The notes below the pieces were generated by a model. It ran no database searches. It worked only from the letters and a program-made list of their open reading frames with translations, and was not told the DNA's origin. From Salinigranum halophilum (GTDB taxonomy: Archaea; Halobacteriota; Halobacteria; Halobacteriales; Haloferacaceae), in contig NZ_SSNL01000004.1 of NCBI RefSeq assembly GCF_007004735.1, positions 248,001-312,000 of the forward strand: a stretch of 64,000 nucleotides of DNA, written 5' to 3'. Made by a program: the position numbers and the translations under genes. Below are positions 45,125-55,090 of the stretch, piece by piece (position 1 is the stretch's first letter; each line of letters begins with the position of its first letter).

Positions 45125-46081
45125 TCACACGACGAGATACGCGACGGCGTACGCGGCCCACGCGACGGTCACGGCCGCAAGCGCCGTGAACAGCGCCGTC
45201 GTCCGGTCGGGGACGGACAGCCGGCGCTGGCGGTCCGCCCGGAGGTGGACGCGGGGCATCACGCCGACGGCACCGACCGCGACGACGCTGAAGACGAACG
45301 GGTACGAGAGGTCGAGCGTCGGCGGTGGGATGAGAAAGACGCTGAGGGCGTACCCTACAGCTACGGCGACGCGCGGCGAGACGAGGTCGCCCAGTCGCAG
45401 CCCGGCCCCGTCGACGAGGACGGTGACCGCGAACCAGACCGCGAGCAGTTCGAGCGCACCCGCCGCGAGGAGGTGAAGCGTCGGGTCGCCCGCGAGCGCG
45501 ACCCGCTCGGCGAGGAGGACGACGTCGAGCGGATAGAGCAACGCGGGCGGCGTCCCCGTGAACAGGTCGCCGAACGGGTGCGACAGCAGGCCGAACGCGG
45601 CAGCGCCGGCGAACGGGCCGAGGGGAAGCGCCGTCCGCCGGGCCGTCTCCCGCGCGACGACCACCGCGCTGGCGACGAACAGCGCAGTGACGGCACCCCC
45701 GAGGACGCCGGTGTCGAAGCCGACGCCGGCGACGAGGCCGCCACCGAGGCCGAGCGCGGCGACGGACCGCGGTCGGGGGCGAGCAGACCGCGTCCCGGCG
45801 TACCAGAGCGCGGCGACGCCGGCGACGACCGCCGCGACGACGAGCGAGTGGGTCACGCCGCGATGGACGACCGTCGAGGTCGACCAGAACGCCGACGCGA
45901 GCGCGAACGCGTCGAGGCGGGCACCGAGGAGACCGACCGGCGCGTAGAGCATGTCGACGTCGGGAATCGTCGCGAACGCGGCCGCGACGAGGCCGAGGAG
46001 GAGTGCCTCGCGGCGCTCCGTACGCCGGCGGGACAGTCGGGTGACGACCGCGAACGCGAGGGCGGCGTGGCCGACGAACAT
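45125..46081 (-). CDS. YdjM-type membrane-bound metal-dependent hydrolase
   Basis: 318 aa. N-terminal FVGHAALAFAV and TIPDVDMLY, then RGVTHSLVVAAVVA and LSHPFGDLFT: the paired His/Asp motifs of the YdjM (LexA-binding, membrane-bound hydrolase) family. Eight or so TM segments. Enzymatic activity is inferred only from conserved metal-type residues. Confidence 0.85.
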   Translation of the reverse strand: MFVGHAALAFAVVTRLSRRRTERREALLLGLVAAAFATIPDVDMLYAPVGLLGARLDAFALASAFWSTSTVVHRGVTHSLVVAAVVAGVAALWYAGTRSARPRPRSVAALGLGGGLVAGVGFDTGVLGGAVTALFVASAVVVARETARRTALPLGPFAGAAAFGLLSHPFGDLFTGTPPALLYPLDVVLLAERVALAGDPTLHLLAAGALELLAVWFAVTVLVDGAGLRLGDLVSPRVAVAVGYALSVFLIPPPTLDLSYPFVFSVVAVGAVGVMPRVHLRADRQRRLSVPDRTTALFTALAAVTVAWAAYAVAYLVV

Positions 46082-46159
46082 GGCTACCGTTCGCGTCTCC
46101 GAGTCATAAATCGAGTGTGAGAACGAGTCTCGCGGCGAACAGCGGGCGACTCCCGCTGC

Positions 46160-46504
46160 TTACGCCGGTGCCGTCTCGACGCCACGGACGACGTCGTACT
46201 CGTCGGAGTCGCGGTCGACGCCGATGACCGCCCACTCACAGTCCGGTGCGGCGCGTCGGAGTCGGTCGACGAGTTCCCCTGTCCGGTCCGTCCAGGTGAC
46301 GAAACACTGGAACCGATAGTCGCCCTCGCGAACGGTCCCGCCGTCGGGCACGGCGCGGTCGGCATCACCGCCGAGTGCGGTTACGCGGACGGTCCGCCAC
46401 TTGCGTTCGGCCAGTAGCTCCGGGCCATTCCCCGACACCTCGTATCCGAGTCGTCGGAAGATGGCCCGCGCCTCCTCCACAGGCGGCATGGTAACAGGGG
46501 CCAT
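46160..46504 (-). CDS. Haloarchaeal small protein of unknown function (DUF7116-type)
   Basis: 114 aa. An alpha/beta domain with IFRRLGYEVSG, WRTVRVTALGGD, YRFQCFVTW, WAVIGVDRD. The haloarchaeal family match is from memory. The ATG at 46504 is favoured because a TATA element (ATGATAAATC, 46529-46538) lies about 30 nt upstream, giving a leaderless message; 46489 is the alternative. Confidence 0.7.
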   Translation of the reverse strand: MAPVTMPPVEEARAIFRRLGYEVSGNGPELLAERKWRTVRVTALGGDADRAVPDGGTVREGDYRFQCFVTWTDRTGELVDRLRRAAPDCEWAVIGVDRDSDEYDVVRGVETAPA

Positions 46505-46572
46505 GTGGCTACCGATACCACTCAGGCTATGATAAATCTTGTCACGATTCTCACAGGCTGCGACGAACGGGG

Positions 46573-46818
46573 CTACTCGTGGGCTGCGTCCCACTCCTCG
46601 GGCTTGCGGACGTTCCGACACTCGTTGCACTCGATGCGCCCCATCGTGTCCATCGCGGTGTCGAGCGACCCGCAGTTACCACAGCGGTACCCCCACCGCG
46701 TCTCGCGGTCGGGCGTGACGTAGACGACGTAGAAGGGTCCCTTCGACCCGCGCTCGACCTCGTCCTGTGCGACGTACACCGTGTCGCCGGCCTTCGTCTC
46801 CGTCGCTTCGAGTTGCAT
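46573..46818 (-). CDS. Haloarchaeal zinc-ribbon protein (DUF5816-like)
   Basis: 81 aa. An N-terminal small beta barrel (VYVAQDEVERGSKGPFYVVYV) is followed by a four-cysteine ribbon CGNC...CNEC. The barrel-plus-ribbon layout suggests nucleic-acid or protein binding. Function is not known. Confidence 0.75.
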   Translation of the reverse strand: MQLEATETKAGDTVYVAQDEVERGSKGPFYVVYVTPDRETRWGYRCGNCGSLDTAMDTMGRIECNECRNVRKPEEWDAAHE

Positions 46819-46858
46819 ACCCTCTGAACGGCCCCGAGGCGTTATATACTGTCGGCAC

Positions 46859-48520
46859 TCAGGCGTCGTCGGTCACCGGCACGTCGACGAGAGCCGGCCC
46901 CGCGTGGGCGAGCGCCCGTTCGAGCGTCGCGTCGAGGTCGTCGACCGAGTCGACGCGGAGTCCCAGTGCACCGTAGCTCTCGGCGCTCTGTACCAGGTCG
47001 ACCGGCGGGTCGAAGTCGACGCCGTCGTACTCGTAGTCGTCTGGCCGCCCGCCCATGAGCAGCGCCGTGTTCTCCTTCAGGATGCGGTAGTTGCGGTTGT
47101 CGGGGACGACGACGGTGAGGTCGAGGTCGTACCGCACCGCAGTGTAGAGCGCCTGGGGGTAGTACAGGTACGAGCCGTCGCCGACGTAGCCGACCACGGG
47201 CCGGTCGCGTCCGGCTTCCCGCTCGGCGAGCGCGACACCGACCGCCGCGCCGACGCCGAACCCGAGGCTCCCGCCCTTCTCACCGACGAGTTGTGTCCGC
47301 TCGAAGGGGAACGCCGCGTGCAGTGCGGGGCTCGCCGTGATGCCCTCGTCGACGACCACGGCGTCGGGCGCGACGCGGGCGAGCGCCCGCGCCAGCCCCG
47401 TCTTCGTCACGGTGTCGTCGACGGCGGTGGGCGCGTCGCTCTCCGCACCGCCCCACGTCCGGGCGGCGTCGAGCCGACGAGCGCGCTCGGCCTCGTCGAT
47501 GCGACCGCCGAGCCGTTCGGCGAGGTCTGCGAGCACCTGCGCGGGGTCGCCGAGGACCGCCACGTCGGCGGGGGCGTGCTTGCCGAGTTCCCACCCGTCG
47601 TTCGTCACGTGGACGCAGGTGGCGTCGTCGGGGACCAACGGTTCGGTCGGTCGCGAGACCGTCGTGTTGGTCGAACAGCCCACGAAGACGAGCGTGTCGG
47701 TGTCCATCGCGTCGGCCGTGTACGACGCCCGCGTCGACAGTGGGCCGTGCCACTGCTCGTGCCCGGCCGGGAAGTTCACCTCGCTGGCGAGGATCTCGCC
47801 GTGGACGCGCGCGCCGGCGGCCTCCGCGAAGTGGACGGCGGCTTCGACACCGTCGCTTCGGGCCACCTCGTCGCCGAGGACGACGACCGGTTCCGTCGCC
47901 GATGCGATGGCCGCGGCCGCGTCGTCGATGGCCGCGCTGTCGCCGCGGCCGGCGGTCGGGATGGGGCCCAACCGCTGTGGGTCGGCGTCGGCCTCGGCCT
48001 GCTGGACGTCGACGGGGAGCGCGAGGAAGACGGGACCGGTCGGCGGCGTCAGCGCGGTTCGGACCGCCCGTCGGAGCATCGTCGGCAGCGCGGCGACGTC
48101 TTTGACCTCCGCGGCCCACTTCGTGTACTGCTCGGCGAGCGAGACCAGATCACCCGAGAGGATGGGCTCTTCCTGCTGGAAGTCGCGGTGGTGGGTGCCC
48201 GCGGTCACGAGGAGCGGCGCGCCCGAGAAGTCGGCGTTCAGGAGGTTGCCGAGGCCGTGGCCCAGCCCGCCCGCGAGGTGGAGGTTCACGACGCCCAACG
48301 GACACGTCTCGGCGTCGACGTGGCTGTCGTAGCGCCGCGTCATCGCGTAGCCGGTCGCGGCGGCGACGGCGACGTCCTCGTGGAGGCCGAGCACGTAGTC
48401 GACGTCGCTCGCGCCGACGGCCTGCATCAGCGGGAGCTCGGTCGTCCCGGGGTTCCCGAACAGTTGCGTGACGCCGTACGATTCGAGCGCCCTGACGAAG
48501 AAGTCTGCACCCGTGGTCAT
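46859..48520 (-). CDS. Thiamine diphosphate-dependent enzyme (acetolactate synthase / benzoylformate decarboxylase superfamily)
   Basis: 553 aa. ThDP-enzyme architecture: PYR domain (1-170; FGNPGTTELPLM with catalytic Glu, GLHEDVAVAAATGYA), central domain (about 190-320) and PP domain with VGYVGDGSYLYYPQALYTAVRYDLDLTVVVPDNRNY (GDG...N motif). The N-terminal sequence resembles benzoylformate decarboxylase and related 2-oxoacid decarboxylases more than anabolic acetolactate synthase. No small ALS subunit is nearby. Substrate is unknown. Confidence 0.88.
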   Translation of the reverse strand: MTTGADFFVRALESYGVTQLFGNPGTTELPLMQAVGASDVDYVLGLHEDVAVAAATGYAMTRRYDSHVDAETCPLGVVNLHLAGGLGHGLGNLLNADFSGAPLLVTAGTHHRDFQQEEPILSGDLVSLAEQYTKWAAEVKDVAALPTMLRRAVRTALTPPTGPVFLALPVDVQQAEADADPQRLGPIPTAGRGDSAAIDDAAAAIASATEPVVVLGDEVARSDGVEAAVHFAEAAGARVHGEILASEVNFPAGHEQWHGPLSTRASYTADAMDTDTLVFVGCSTNTTVSRPTEPLVPDDATCVHVTNDGWELGKHAPADVAVLGDPAQVLADLAERLGGRIDEAERARRLDAARTWGGAESDAPTAVDDTVTKTGLARALARVAPDAVVVDEGITASPALHAAFPFERTQLVGEKGGSLGFGVGAAVGVALAEREAGRDRPVVGYVGDGSYLYYPQALYTAVRYDLDLTVVVPDNRNYRILKENTALLMGGRPDDYEYDGVDFDPPVDLVQSAESYGALGLRVDSVDDLDATLERALAHAGPALVDVPVTDDA

Positions 48521-48631
48521 GGCTGAGGGTCACGGCTCCGCGTGAAATAGGTTGGTCTTCGCGGGGGCAACCGGGACAGTCAGACGAGAAGAGCGACGAG
48601 CGGGGACGGCGCGCCGTGCAGCCGGCTCGAC

Positions 48632-48994
48632 TCAGGTCCGGAACGACTCGCCGCAGCCGCACTCGCTCACGACGTTCGGGTTCTCGACGTGGAAGCCCGC
48701 CGCCTGGAGGCCGCTCTCGTAGTCGAGAGTCGAGCCGCCGATGTACTTCTGGGAGGCCGGGTCGACGAAGATTCGGAGTCCGTGGTGTTCGGTCACCGCG
48801 TCGTCCGACTCGGGTTCGTCGTCGAACCGCATCCCGTACGAGAGTCCGGCACAGCCGCCTTGCTGGACGAACAGACGGAGTCCCGCGACGTCCGTGTCGA
48901 GACCCTCGCCCTCCAGGAGGGACAGCGCCTCGGAGGCCGCGGCTTCCGTCACCCTGACGGGCGTCTCTTCTCCGTGAGCCGCTTCTGCGCTCAT
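48632..48994 (-). CDS. A-type iron-sulfur carrier (IscA/ErpA/HesB family)
   Basis: 120 aa, starting MSAEAAHGEETPVRVT. The three Fe-S ligand cysteines are present: QQGGCAGLSYG and the C-terminal CGCGESF. It probably hands [2Fe-2S] or [4Fe-4S] clusters to target enzymes such as the radical SAM proteins. Confidence 0.93.
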   Translation of the reverse strand: MSAEAAHGEETPVRVTEAAASEALSLLEGEGLDTDVAGLRLFVQQGGCAGLSYGMRFDDEPESDDAVTEHHGLRIFVDPASQKYIGGSTLDYESGLQAAGFHVENPNVVSECGCGESFRT

Positions 48995-49172
48995 GCGTGT
49001 AGGTTTCACACCCAGTGAGTTAACGTTGACGCAGGGCCCCGCCTGCCCCCGGAGACGGCCGCCAGCGGGCGACCGCAATGGCGTCGAACGCGCGGCCACG
49101 CCGACCCGGCGACGGCTCCGAATTCCGAGTCCCGAGTCGCTGTCGCGGTCGGTGACGACGGCGTGGCGACGG

Positions 49173-50462
49173 TCAGTCGTCCACGTCGAACCGCACGCGA
49201 ACGCTCTCGGCGTGCGCCTCTAACCCCTCGGCCGCCGCGAGCGTCGTGATGGTGTTCGAGAGCCCTGCCAACCCGTCGCGCGACAGGCGCTGGACCGTCG
49301 ACGACCGGAGGAACGTGTCGACCGAGAGGCCGCCGTGGAGACGCGCACCGCCGCTCGTCGGCAGGACGTGGTTCGTTCCCGAGGCGTAGTCGCCCGCCGC
49401 GACGGGGGTGTACGGGCCGAGGAAGACGCTCCCCGCGTTCGAGATTCTGTCGAGGAGGGCCTCGTCGTCGTCGGCCTGAATCGACAGGTGCTCGGCGGCG
49501 TACTCCTCGGCGAAGAGGACGGCTTCGGGCATCGACCGCGCGAGGAACACGCCGGAGGCGTCGCTCTCGAGGGCGTCCTTCGCGACGTCGGCGCGCTCGC
49601 GACCGGGGAGTTGCTCCGTCACCGCCTCGACGACCGCCTCGGCCACCGATTCGGAGTCGGTGACGCAGACGACCGAGGCGTTCGGGTCGTGTTCGGCCTG
49701 TGCGACCAGGTCCGCGGCGGCGTACGCGGGGTGAGCGGTGTCGTCGGCGAGGACGAGGACCTCCGAGGGGCCGGCGAGGAAATCGATCTCCACCTCGCCG
49801 CGCACCTCGGCTTTCGCCGCCGTCACCCACCGGTTTCCGGGGCCGACGACCTTCTGCACGCGGTTGACCGTGTCGGTCCCGTACGCGAGCGCGGCGACGG
49901 CCTGTGCGCCGCCGATGGAGTACACCCGGTCGGCACCGGCCTCGTGGATGGCCGCGAGCGTGACCGGGTTCAGTTCGTCGGCGGGCGGCGTGGCGACCGC
50001 GACGTGGTCGACGCCGGCGACGACGGCGGGCACGACGCCCATGATGGCGCTGGACGGGTACGCCGCAGCGCCGCCAGGGACGTAGACACCGACGCGTTCG
50101 ATGGGGCGGAACCGCCGGCCGAGTTCGCGGCCCTCCTCCTCGACTCGCCAGTCCTCGGGGACCTGCCGCTCGTGGAACGAGCGGACGTTGTCGATGGCTG
50201 TTCGAATCGCCGTCAACACGTCGTCGTCGACCTCGTCGACGGCGCGTTCGGCCTGGTCCGTCACGTCGATGTTACCGACTTCGACGCCGTCGAACTCGCG
50301 TGAGAAGTCCCGGACGGCCACGTCGCCCTCGTCGCGGACACGCGCCGTGATGTCGCGGACGTCGCTCCGGATTTCGGTGACGCCGGCGTCGCGTTCGAAC
50401 AGCGCCTCCCGCTCCGTCGGGCGGAGGTCGCCGACGGCGCGAACGTCGAGATCAAGGTCCAT
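49173..50462 (-). CDS. hisD: Histidinol dehydrogenase
   Basis: 429 aa. It oxidises histidinol to histidine in two NAD-dependent steps. Conserved blocks: [73 protein letters not shown] and the zinc-ligand/general-base region [19 protein letters not shown]. Stand-alone, as his genes are scattered in haloarchaea. Confidence 0.96.
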   Translation of the reverse strand: MDLDLDVRAVGDLRPTEREALFERDAGVTEIRSDVRDITARVRDEGDVAVRDFSREFDGVEVGNIDVTDQAERAVDEVDDDVLTAIRTAIDNVRSFHERQVPEDWRVEEEGRELGRRFRPIERVGVYVPGGAAAYPSSAIMGVVPAVVAGVDHVAVATPPADELNPVTLAAIHEAGADRVYSIGGAQAVAALAYGTDTVNRVQKVVGPGNRWVTAAKAEVRGEVEIDFLAGPSEVLVLADDTAHPAYAAADLVAQAEHDPNASVVCVTDSESVAEAVVEAVTEQLPGRERADVAKDALESDASGVFLARSMPEAVLFAEEYAAEHLSIQADDDEALLDRISNAGSVFLGPYTPVAAGDYASGTNHVLPTSGGARLHGGLSVDTFLRSSTVQRLSRDGLAGLSNTITTLAAAEGLEAHAESVRVRFDVDD

Positions 50463-50537
50463 ATCCGGAGTTGCGGCGGCGACAGAAAAGACGTTCCGAC
50501 TCGGCGGCCGTTCCGACGGCCAGAGCGGGCCGCGGTC

Positions 50538-51038
50538 TCAGTCGCTCGTCTCGGCCGAGTGGGTGGACTCGTGGTCGTCAGACGCGAAGCCGTCGAACGG
50601 CGTCGAACTGTCGCCGCGGATGAGCTCTTCCTCGCCGATAGTCAGCCCCAGTTCGACGAGTCGGCGGGCCGCCGTGGTCAACTCCTCGGCGTCCGCGGCG
50701 ACGACGGTGACGACGACGTTCTCGGTCCCGGTGGCGATCTCGCGGACGTCGACGACGCCGGGGACCGCGAGCGCCCCGGCCGCGAGCGACTCACGCTCCG
50801 GAATCGGGGCCGTACAGATGAGGTGCATGTAGAGCGGGTAGCCGGCGCGCTCGTAGTCGACGGCGGCGTGGTAGCCCGTGATGATGCCCTCGGATTCGAG
50901 CCGCTGGATGCGCTTTCGGACGGTCGACGCCGAGACGTCCATCCGCTCTGCGATTTCGCCGGACGACGTGTGCCGGGCGTCGCGCTGGAGGGCACCGAGG
51001 ATGGCCCGGTCCAGGTCGTCGAGTCCCTCGAGAGTCAT
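50538..51038 (-). CDS. Lrp/AsnC-family transcriptional regulator
   Basis: 166 aa, starting MTLEGLDDLDRAILGAL. AsnC-type HTH (about 8-60, SSGEIAERMDVSASTVRKRIQRLESEGII) and an AsnC ligand/oligomer domain (about 70-145, YPLYMHLICTAPIPE). The target is unknown; it lies upstream of hisD in the same direction with a 75-nt gap, so amino-acid-responsive control of hisD is a possibility only. Confidence 0.92.
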   Translation of the reverse strand: MTLEGLDDLDRAILGALQRDARHTSSGEIAERMDVSASTVRKRIQRLESEGIITGYHAAVDYERAGYPLYMHLICTAPIPERESLAAGALAVPGVVDVREIATGTENVVVTVVAADAEELTTAARRLVELGLTIGEEELIRGDSSTPFDGFASDDHESTHSAETSD

Positions 51039-51381
51039 ATCCGTCCTACGAACGGCCTCGCGCATGAACGTTGTCGTTGCAGGGCTGCCGCAGGAGGCGG
51101 ACAACGTGGACGGCACAGCCGCCCACGGGCCGTCGGTTCGGCGGTTCGACCGCTCACGGGTCGGTGTGCCGGCCCAGTCCGATACGGATACGAGTGTGAG
51201 AGCACTGCAGAGACGGTCGCACAGACACCGGCGACGACCGCCCCGAACCGTTCCGATACGGACACGTTAACGTTCAATCGTTCCTGAATCGGCAGCTCAT
51301 AACCAATATGTCGCCCAGATAACTTGATTCGGAGATGACGCCCAGTCAGACTAGGCGAACAGCCCCTGGAGGTGCCGTACC
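51039..51381. other. Intergenic region between the Lrp gene and the propeller-like gene
   Basis: 343 nt with no credible gene. TCCGATACGGA occurs twice (51178-51188 and 51252-51262, 74 nt apart), each with 4-bp inverted arms, and may be paired regulator sites. The last 90 nt are AT-richer (GTTAACGTTCAATCG, CATAACCAATATG) and probably hold the plus-strand promoter. Confidence 0.4.
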
Positions 51382-52578
51382 GTGACCACCCGGAGTCGGC
51401 AGGCGACCGTGCTCGTCGTGTCGGCGCTCGTCGTCAGTGCGATCGTGAGTGTCGGCGTCGGTGCGGCGGTCGTCGACGCCGGCGTCGTCGCCGACGGCAA
51501 CCTCGACCGGGGCAACAACGACGGCCAGATCGGCCTCTGTCAGTGGGTCGCAGTCGAGGAACTGGTCGTCCCGGTCGACCCCGCACAGAACGGGTTCAAC
51601 GTCGAGTTCGGCCGGTCGGTCGCGGTCGACGGTGAGACCGGGGTCGTCGGCACCCCCGGCTTCGCCGGCGTCACCGACGCGGTGTACGTCTACGACCTCT
51701 CGACCTCGCCCACACAGCTCCGGACGACGCTCACTCCCACTGACGGCGCGCCGAACGACGGCTACGGCGTGTCCGTCGCGGTGTCCGGCGACACCGTCGT
51801 CGTCGGGGCGTCGGCGCACGACGCCGTGGGTGACGACGCCGGGACGGTGTACGTCTCCGACCTGACGGACCCGACGGCGGAGACGAAGCTCACGGCGTTC
51901 GACGGCGAAGCCGGCGACCGGTTCGGTGCGGCAGTCGCGCTCGACGGGGACACGCTGGTCGTCGGCGCACCCGGCGACGATGACGGCACGGGAGCGGTCT
52001 ACCGCTACGACCTCACCCAGTCCCCGCCGACGGCGGCGAAACTCACGGCGTCGGACGGTGAGGTCGGTGACCGGTTCGGGTCCTCGGTCGCCATCGCCGG
52101 CCAGACCGTCCTCGTCGGTGCCCCGAGTGCGGGTGCGAGCGGGGCGGCGTACGTCACCGACCTGACGAACCCGACGGCGGAGACGACGCTCGTCGTCGCC
52201 GACGTCGTCGAGTCCGGTCTGGTCGGCGCTGCGGTCGCGCTCTCGGACGGGACCGCGCTCGTCGGCGCACCCGGCGACGGCTCCGTCCACGTCTTCGACC
52301 TGACGGCACAGCCGACGGCGGCAGCCGAGGTGCTGACCGACGGGACCGGGTTCGGTGGGGCGGTGGCCGGCTCGGGTGAGACGGCCGTCGTCGGCTCGTC
52401 GGGCGCCGTGGCCATCTACGACCTCGGCTCGGCCCACCCGACGGTCCCCGTTGCCGAGGCGACCGGCGTGAACGAGCCGCTGTTCGGAACGTTCGGCGCA
52501 GCCGTCGCCGTAGACGGGGAGACGGCGCTGGTCGGGACGGCCGGACGGACGGTGTCGGTCTACCGCTGCGTCGACTGA
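51382..52578 (+). CDS. Exported beta-propeller/FG-GAP-like repeat protein
   Basis: 398 aa, GTG start with SD-like GGAGGTG 7 nt upstream. An N-terminal hydrophobic helix (about 9-33) acts as signal or anchor. Six or so repeats of about 50 residues follow the pattern G-x-x-V-A-(V/L)-(D/S)-G-(D/E)-T-x-(V/L)-V-G-A/T-P then VYxYDL: FGRSVAVDGETGVVGTP, FGAAVALDGDTLVVGAP, FGSSVAIAGQTVLVGAP. This is an integrin-alpha/FG-GAP-like propeller outside the cell. Function is unknown; adhesion or surface binding is possible. Confidence 0.82.
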   Translation: MTTRSRQATVLVVSALVVSAIVSVGVGAAVVDAGVVADGNLDRGNNDGQIGLCQWVAVEELVVPVDPAQNGFNVEFGRSVAVDGETGVVGTPGFAGVTDAVYVYDLSTSPTQLRTTLTPTDGAPNDGYGVSVAVSGDTVVVGASAHDAVGDDAGTVYVSDLTDPTAETKLTAFDGEAGDRFGAAVALDGDTLVVGAPGDDDGTGAVYRYDLTQSPPTAAKLTASDGEVGDRFGSSVAIAGQTVLVGAPSAGASGAAYVTDLTNPTAETTLVVADVVESGLVGAAVALSDGTALVGAPGDGSVHVFDLTAQPTAAAEVLTDGTGFGGAVAGSGETAVVGSSGAVAIYDLGSAHPTVPVAEATGVNEPLFGTFGAAVAVDGETALVGTAGRTVSVYRCVD

Positions 52579-52692
52579 CCGGCGCGTGGTGGCGTCTGTC
52601 CTCTCGCAGTCGGGCGACGTCGCCACGTCGCCTACGGAATCAAAAGTACCATGCCACCCCACCACCCAGAGGACCGTACTCAGGTGGTTTCC

Positions 52693-53805
52693 GTGACAGA
52701 GAAACGCGAATACACAGGCGACTATCCGAACAAGAAACTGTACATCCCCGGCCCGACGGGAGTCCGTGACGACGTCATCGAGGCGATGTGTGAACCGATG
52801 TTCGGCCACCGCATGGACCGGATGACGGACCTCTACACGACCATCGTCGAGGACACGAAGACGTTCCTCGGCACCGACAACGACGTCATCGTCCTCACGG
52901 CGTCGGGGACGGAGTTCTGGGAGGCCGCGACGTTGAACCTCGTCGACGAGAACATGCTCGTGACGACCTGCGGCAGCTTCTCGGAGCGCTTCGCCAACGT
53001 GGCCGACCGCCTCGGGAAGAACGTCGACCGACTCGAGTACGAGTGGGGTAACGCGGTCAAACCCGAAGACGTGCGCGCGGCGCTCGAAGAGAGCGACACC
53101 CACTACGACGTCGTCGGCTGCGTGATGAACGAGAGTTCGACGGGGGTGCGAAACCCCATCGAGGAGATCGGCGACGTCGTCGCCGACTACCCGGACACGT
53201 ACTTCGTCGTCGACGCCGTCTCGTCGCTCGGCGGCGACTACGTCGACATCGACGCCCACGGCATCGACGTCATCTTCGCCTCGTCGCAGAAGGCGTTCGC
53301 GATGCCGCCGGGCCTGGCCATCTGCGTCGTGAGCGACGAGGCGTACGAGCGGGAACTCGACAAGGAGTCGGCGTCGTGGTACGGCGGGTTCCAGCGCTGT
53401 CTCGACTACTACGACCGGAAGGGCCAGACCCACTCGACGCCGGCGATTCCCATCATGCTCGCGTACCGCAAACAGATGAAACACATGCTGGAGGAGGGTC
53501 ACGAGGGGCGGAGCGAGCGCCACCGCGAGATGGCCGAGTACACCCGCGACTGGGCGTCCGAGCACTTCGAGATGTTCCCCGAGGAGGGGTACGAGTCACA
53601 GACGGTGGCCTGCATCGAGAACACCCAGGGAATCGACGTGGCCGCGACCATCGACGAGGTGTCCGAGCGGTACGACATGGTGTTCTCGAACGGCTACGGG
53701 TCGACTCTCGGCGAGAAGACGTTCCGCATCGGCCACATGGGCGAACACGACGTCGAGTCCATCGAGGCACTGACCGACGCGATCGAGGACGTCGCCGGCC
53801 TGTAA
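52693..53805 (+). CDS. Class V aminotransferase (alanine-glyoxylate / serine-pyruvate type)
   Basis: 370 aa from a GTG preceded by AGGTGG; an ATG at 52651 would add 14 residues that do not fit the family start (TEKREYTGDYPNKKLYIPGPT). PLP fold with FGHRMDRMTDLY, LTASGTEFWEAA, the PLP-lysine in IFASSQKAFAMPPG, and the C-terminal IGHMGEH. It likely interconverts glyoxylate/hydroxypyruvate or phosphonate-related aldehydes with amino acids. Stand-alone, convergent with the MFS gene. Confidence 0.9.
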   Translation: MTEKREYTGDYPNKKLYIPGPTGVRDDVIEAMCEPMFGHRMDRMTDLYTTIVEDTKTFLGTDNDVIVLTASGTEFWEAATLNLVDENMLVTTCGSFSERFANVADRLGKNVDRLEYEWGNAVKPEDVRAALEESDTHYDVVGCVMNESSTGVRNPIEEIGDVVADYPDTYFVVDAVSSLGGDYVDIDAHGIDVIFASSQKAFAMPPGLAICVVSDEAYERELDKESASWYGGFQRCLDYYDRKGQTHSTPAIPIMLAYRKQMKHMLEEGHEGRSERHREMAEYTRDWASEHFEMFPEEGYESQTVACIENTQGIDVAATIDEVSERYDMVFSNGYGSTLGEKTFRIGHMGEHDVESIEALTDAIEDVAGL

Positions 53806-53821
53806 TCGGTGTCGGCCGCGC

Positions 53822-55030
53822 TCACGCGGCCCGCTGTGACTGCGGTGTGACGCGCCCGATTCGAACCCAGGCGACGGCGGTGACGACCACGATACCGACG
53901 AGCGGGACGAACAGCAGTCGCATCGCCACGGCGATACCCGCGTCCCCGATGACGAACCCCATCGCCGCGGGGACGCCGGCGATGCCGCAGGAGGAGACGA
54001 CCAGTCCGATGGCGTTGACCGGCGCGCTGTGTTCGGGCGTGCGCTCGGTGGCGTACGCCAACAGCGTCGGGTAGAGCCCCGACAGGGTGAGACCGATGCC
54101 GAACACGCCGACGAGGAGGCCGACGCCCGAGGCGACGACGAACGTGTAGACGGCCGAAATCAAGCAGAGTCCGCCCAGCCCGAAGGCGAGCGGGACCGAC
54201 CCGAACCGCTCCGAGAGCGACCCGGCGACGAACCGCCCGGGGATGTACGCGGCGAGGAGGACGCTCAGAGAGACGGTCACCAGTGACTCGGGGAGCCGTC
54301 CCTCGGCGTACGTCGTGAGCCACGTGAACAGGCCCCCCTCGACGCCGGTGGTGAACAGGATTCCCGCGGCCATCACCAAGACGGCGGGTTTGCGGGCGAT
54401 TCGACGCAGGCCCGCGAGGGTGAGGGGGTCGTCCCCGCCGTCGACGGACGGACTCGGGAGGGACCAGACGAGTGCGACGACCGGGAGAAACGACGCGCCG
54501 AGCACGTAGTACGCGAGGCGCCAGTCGCCGACCCAGAGCGCGGCGGTCACCGCGAGCGGCCCGAGCGTCGCGCCGACGGCCCACATCATGTCGTAGTAGC
54601 CGAACAGCCGTCCGCGGCGGTGCGGGTACAGGTGGCTCAACAGCGGCCGGTCGCTGCCGCGGCCGATGCCCGCGAAGGCCCCGCGGAGGACCAGCATGAC
54701 GAGGAAGACGCCGAACGTGGGGACCAGTCCCATCGCGAAGACGCCGAGCCCGGTCCCGACGACACCGACCAGCAAGAGCGTGCGCGTGTCGAAGCGTCCG
54801 GCGACCGCGCCGACGGCGGCGACGAGGACGAGGAACCCGACCGTCCCCGCGGGTGCGACCAGCCCGAGTTGCCACTGCGGTGTCCCGAAGCTCTCGCGCA
54901 GCACGGGGACGAGCGCGCCCTGGACCTGCAACGTCGCGCCCTCGAGCGCGACGAACGCGAACACCGCCAGCGTCCACCAGCGACGGCTGTCGGACGCCGG
55001 CCGAGTTTCCCCGTCGGTGACCGTCTCCAT
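53822..55030 (-). CDS. Major facilitator superfamily transporter
   Basis: 402 aa, starting METVTDGETRPASD. Twelve hydrophobic segments in two halves with the MFS loop pattern between TM2 and TM3 (VAGRFDTRTLLLVG). Another conserved arginine-rich loop (GRGSDRPLLSHLYPHRRGRLFG) follows TM4. Substrate is unknown. It shares a 60-nt palindrome-bearing promoter region with a divergent TrmB-like regulator, which probably controls it. The frame is open far upstream but overlaps the regulator gene. Confidence 0.9.
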   Translation of the reverse strand: METVTDGETRPASDSRRWWTLAVFAFVALEGATLQVQGALVPVLRESFGTPQWQLGLVAPAGTVGFLVLVAAVGAVAGRFDTRTLLLVGVVGTGLGVFAMGLVPTFGVFLVMLVLRGAFAGIGRGSDRPLLSHLYPHRRGRLFGYYDMMWAVGATLGPLAVTAALWVGDWRLAYYVLGASFLPVVALVWSLPSPSVDGGDDPLTLAGLRRIARKPAVLVMAAGILFTTGVEGGLFTWLTTYAEGRLPESLVTVSLSVLLAAYIPGRFVAGSLSERFGSVPLAFGLGGLCLISAVYTFVVASGVGLLVGVFGIGLTLSGLYPTLLAYATERTPEHSAPVNAIGLVVSSCGIAGVPAAMGFVIGDAGIAVAMRLLFVPLVGIVVVTAVAWVRIGRVTPQSQRAA

Positions 55031-55057
55031 GTGTCGACCACGGCGCACCCTCGGAAA

Positions 55058-55085
55058 AATATTTTGTAGATAGTCACACAATATT
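55058..55085. promoter_or_regulatory. Palindrome in the MFS/TrmB-like divergent promoter
   Basis: AATATTTTGT - AGATAGTC - ACACAATATT is a 10-bp inverted repeat with one mismatch in an AT-rich core. It ends 5 nt before the regulator ATG and starts 27 nt from the MFS ATG, overlapping the likely TATA of both. A shared operator, autoregulated by the TrmB-like protein, is the simplest reading. Confidence 0.6.
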
Positions 55086-55090
55086 CTCTC

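Noticed and set aside
46781..48526. Plus-strand open frame of 581 codons opposite the ThDP enzyme
   Set aside because: It is a complement-frame shadow of a well-conserved enzyme.
51346..53565. 739-codon minus-strand open frame
   Set aside because: It lies opposite the propeller-like protein and the aminotransferase, both of which have recognisable families; the antisense product has only repetitive Arg/Asp/Val composition.
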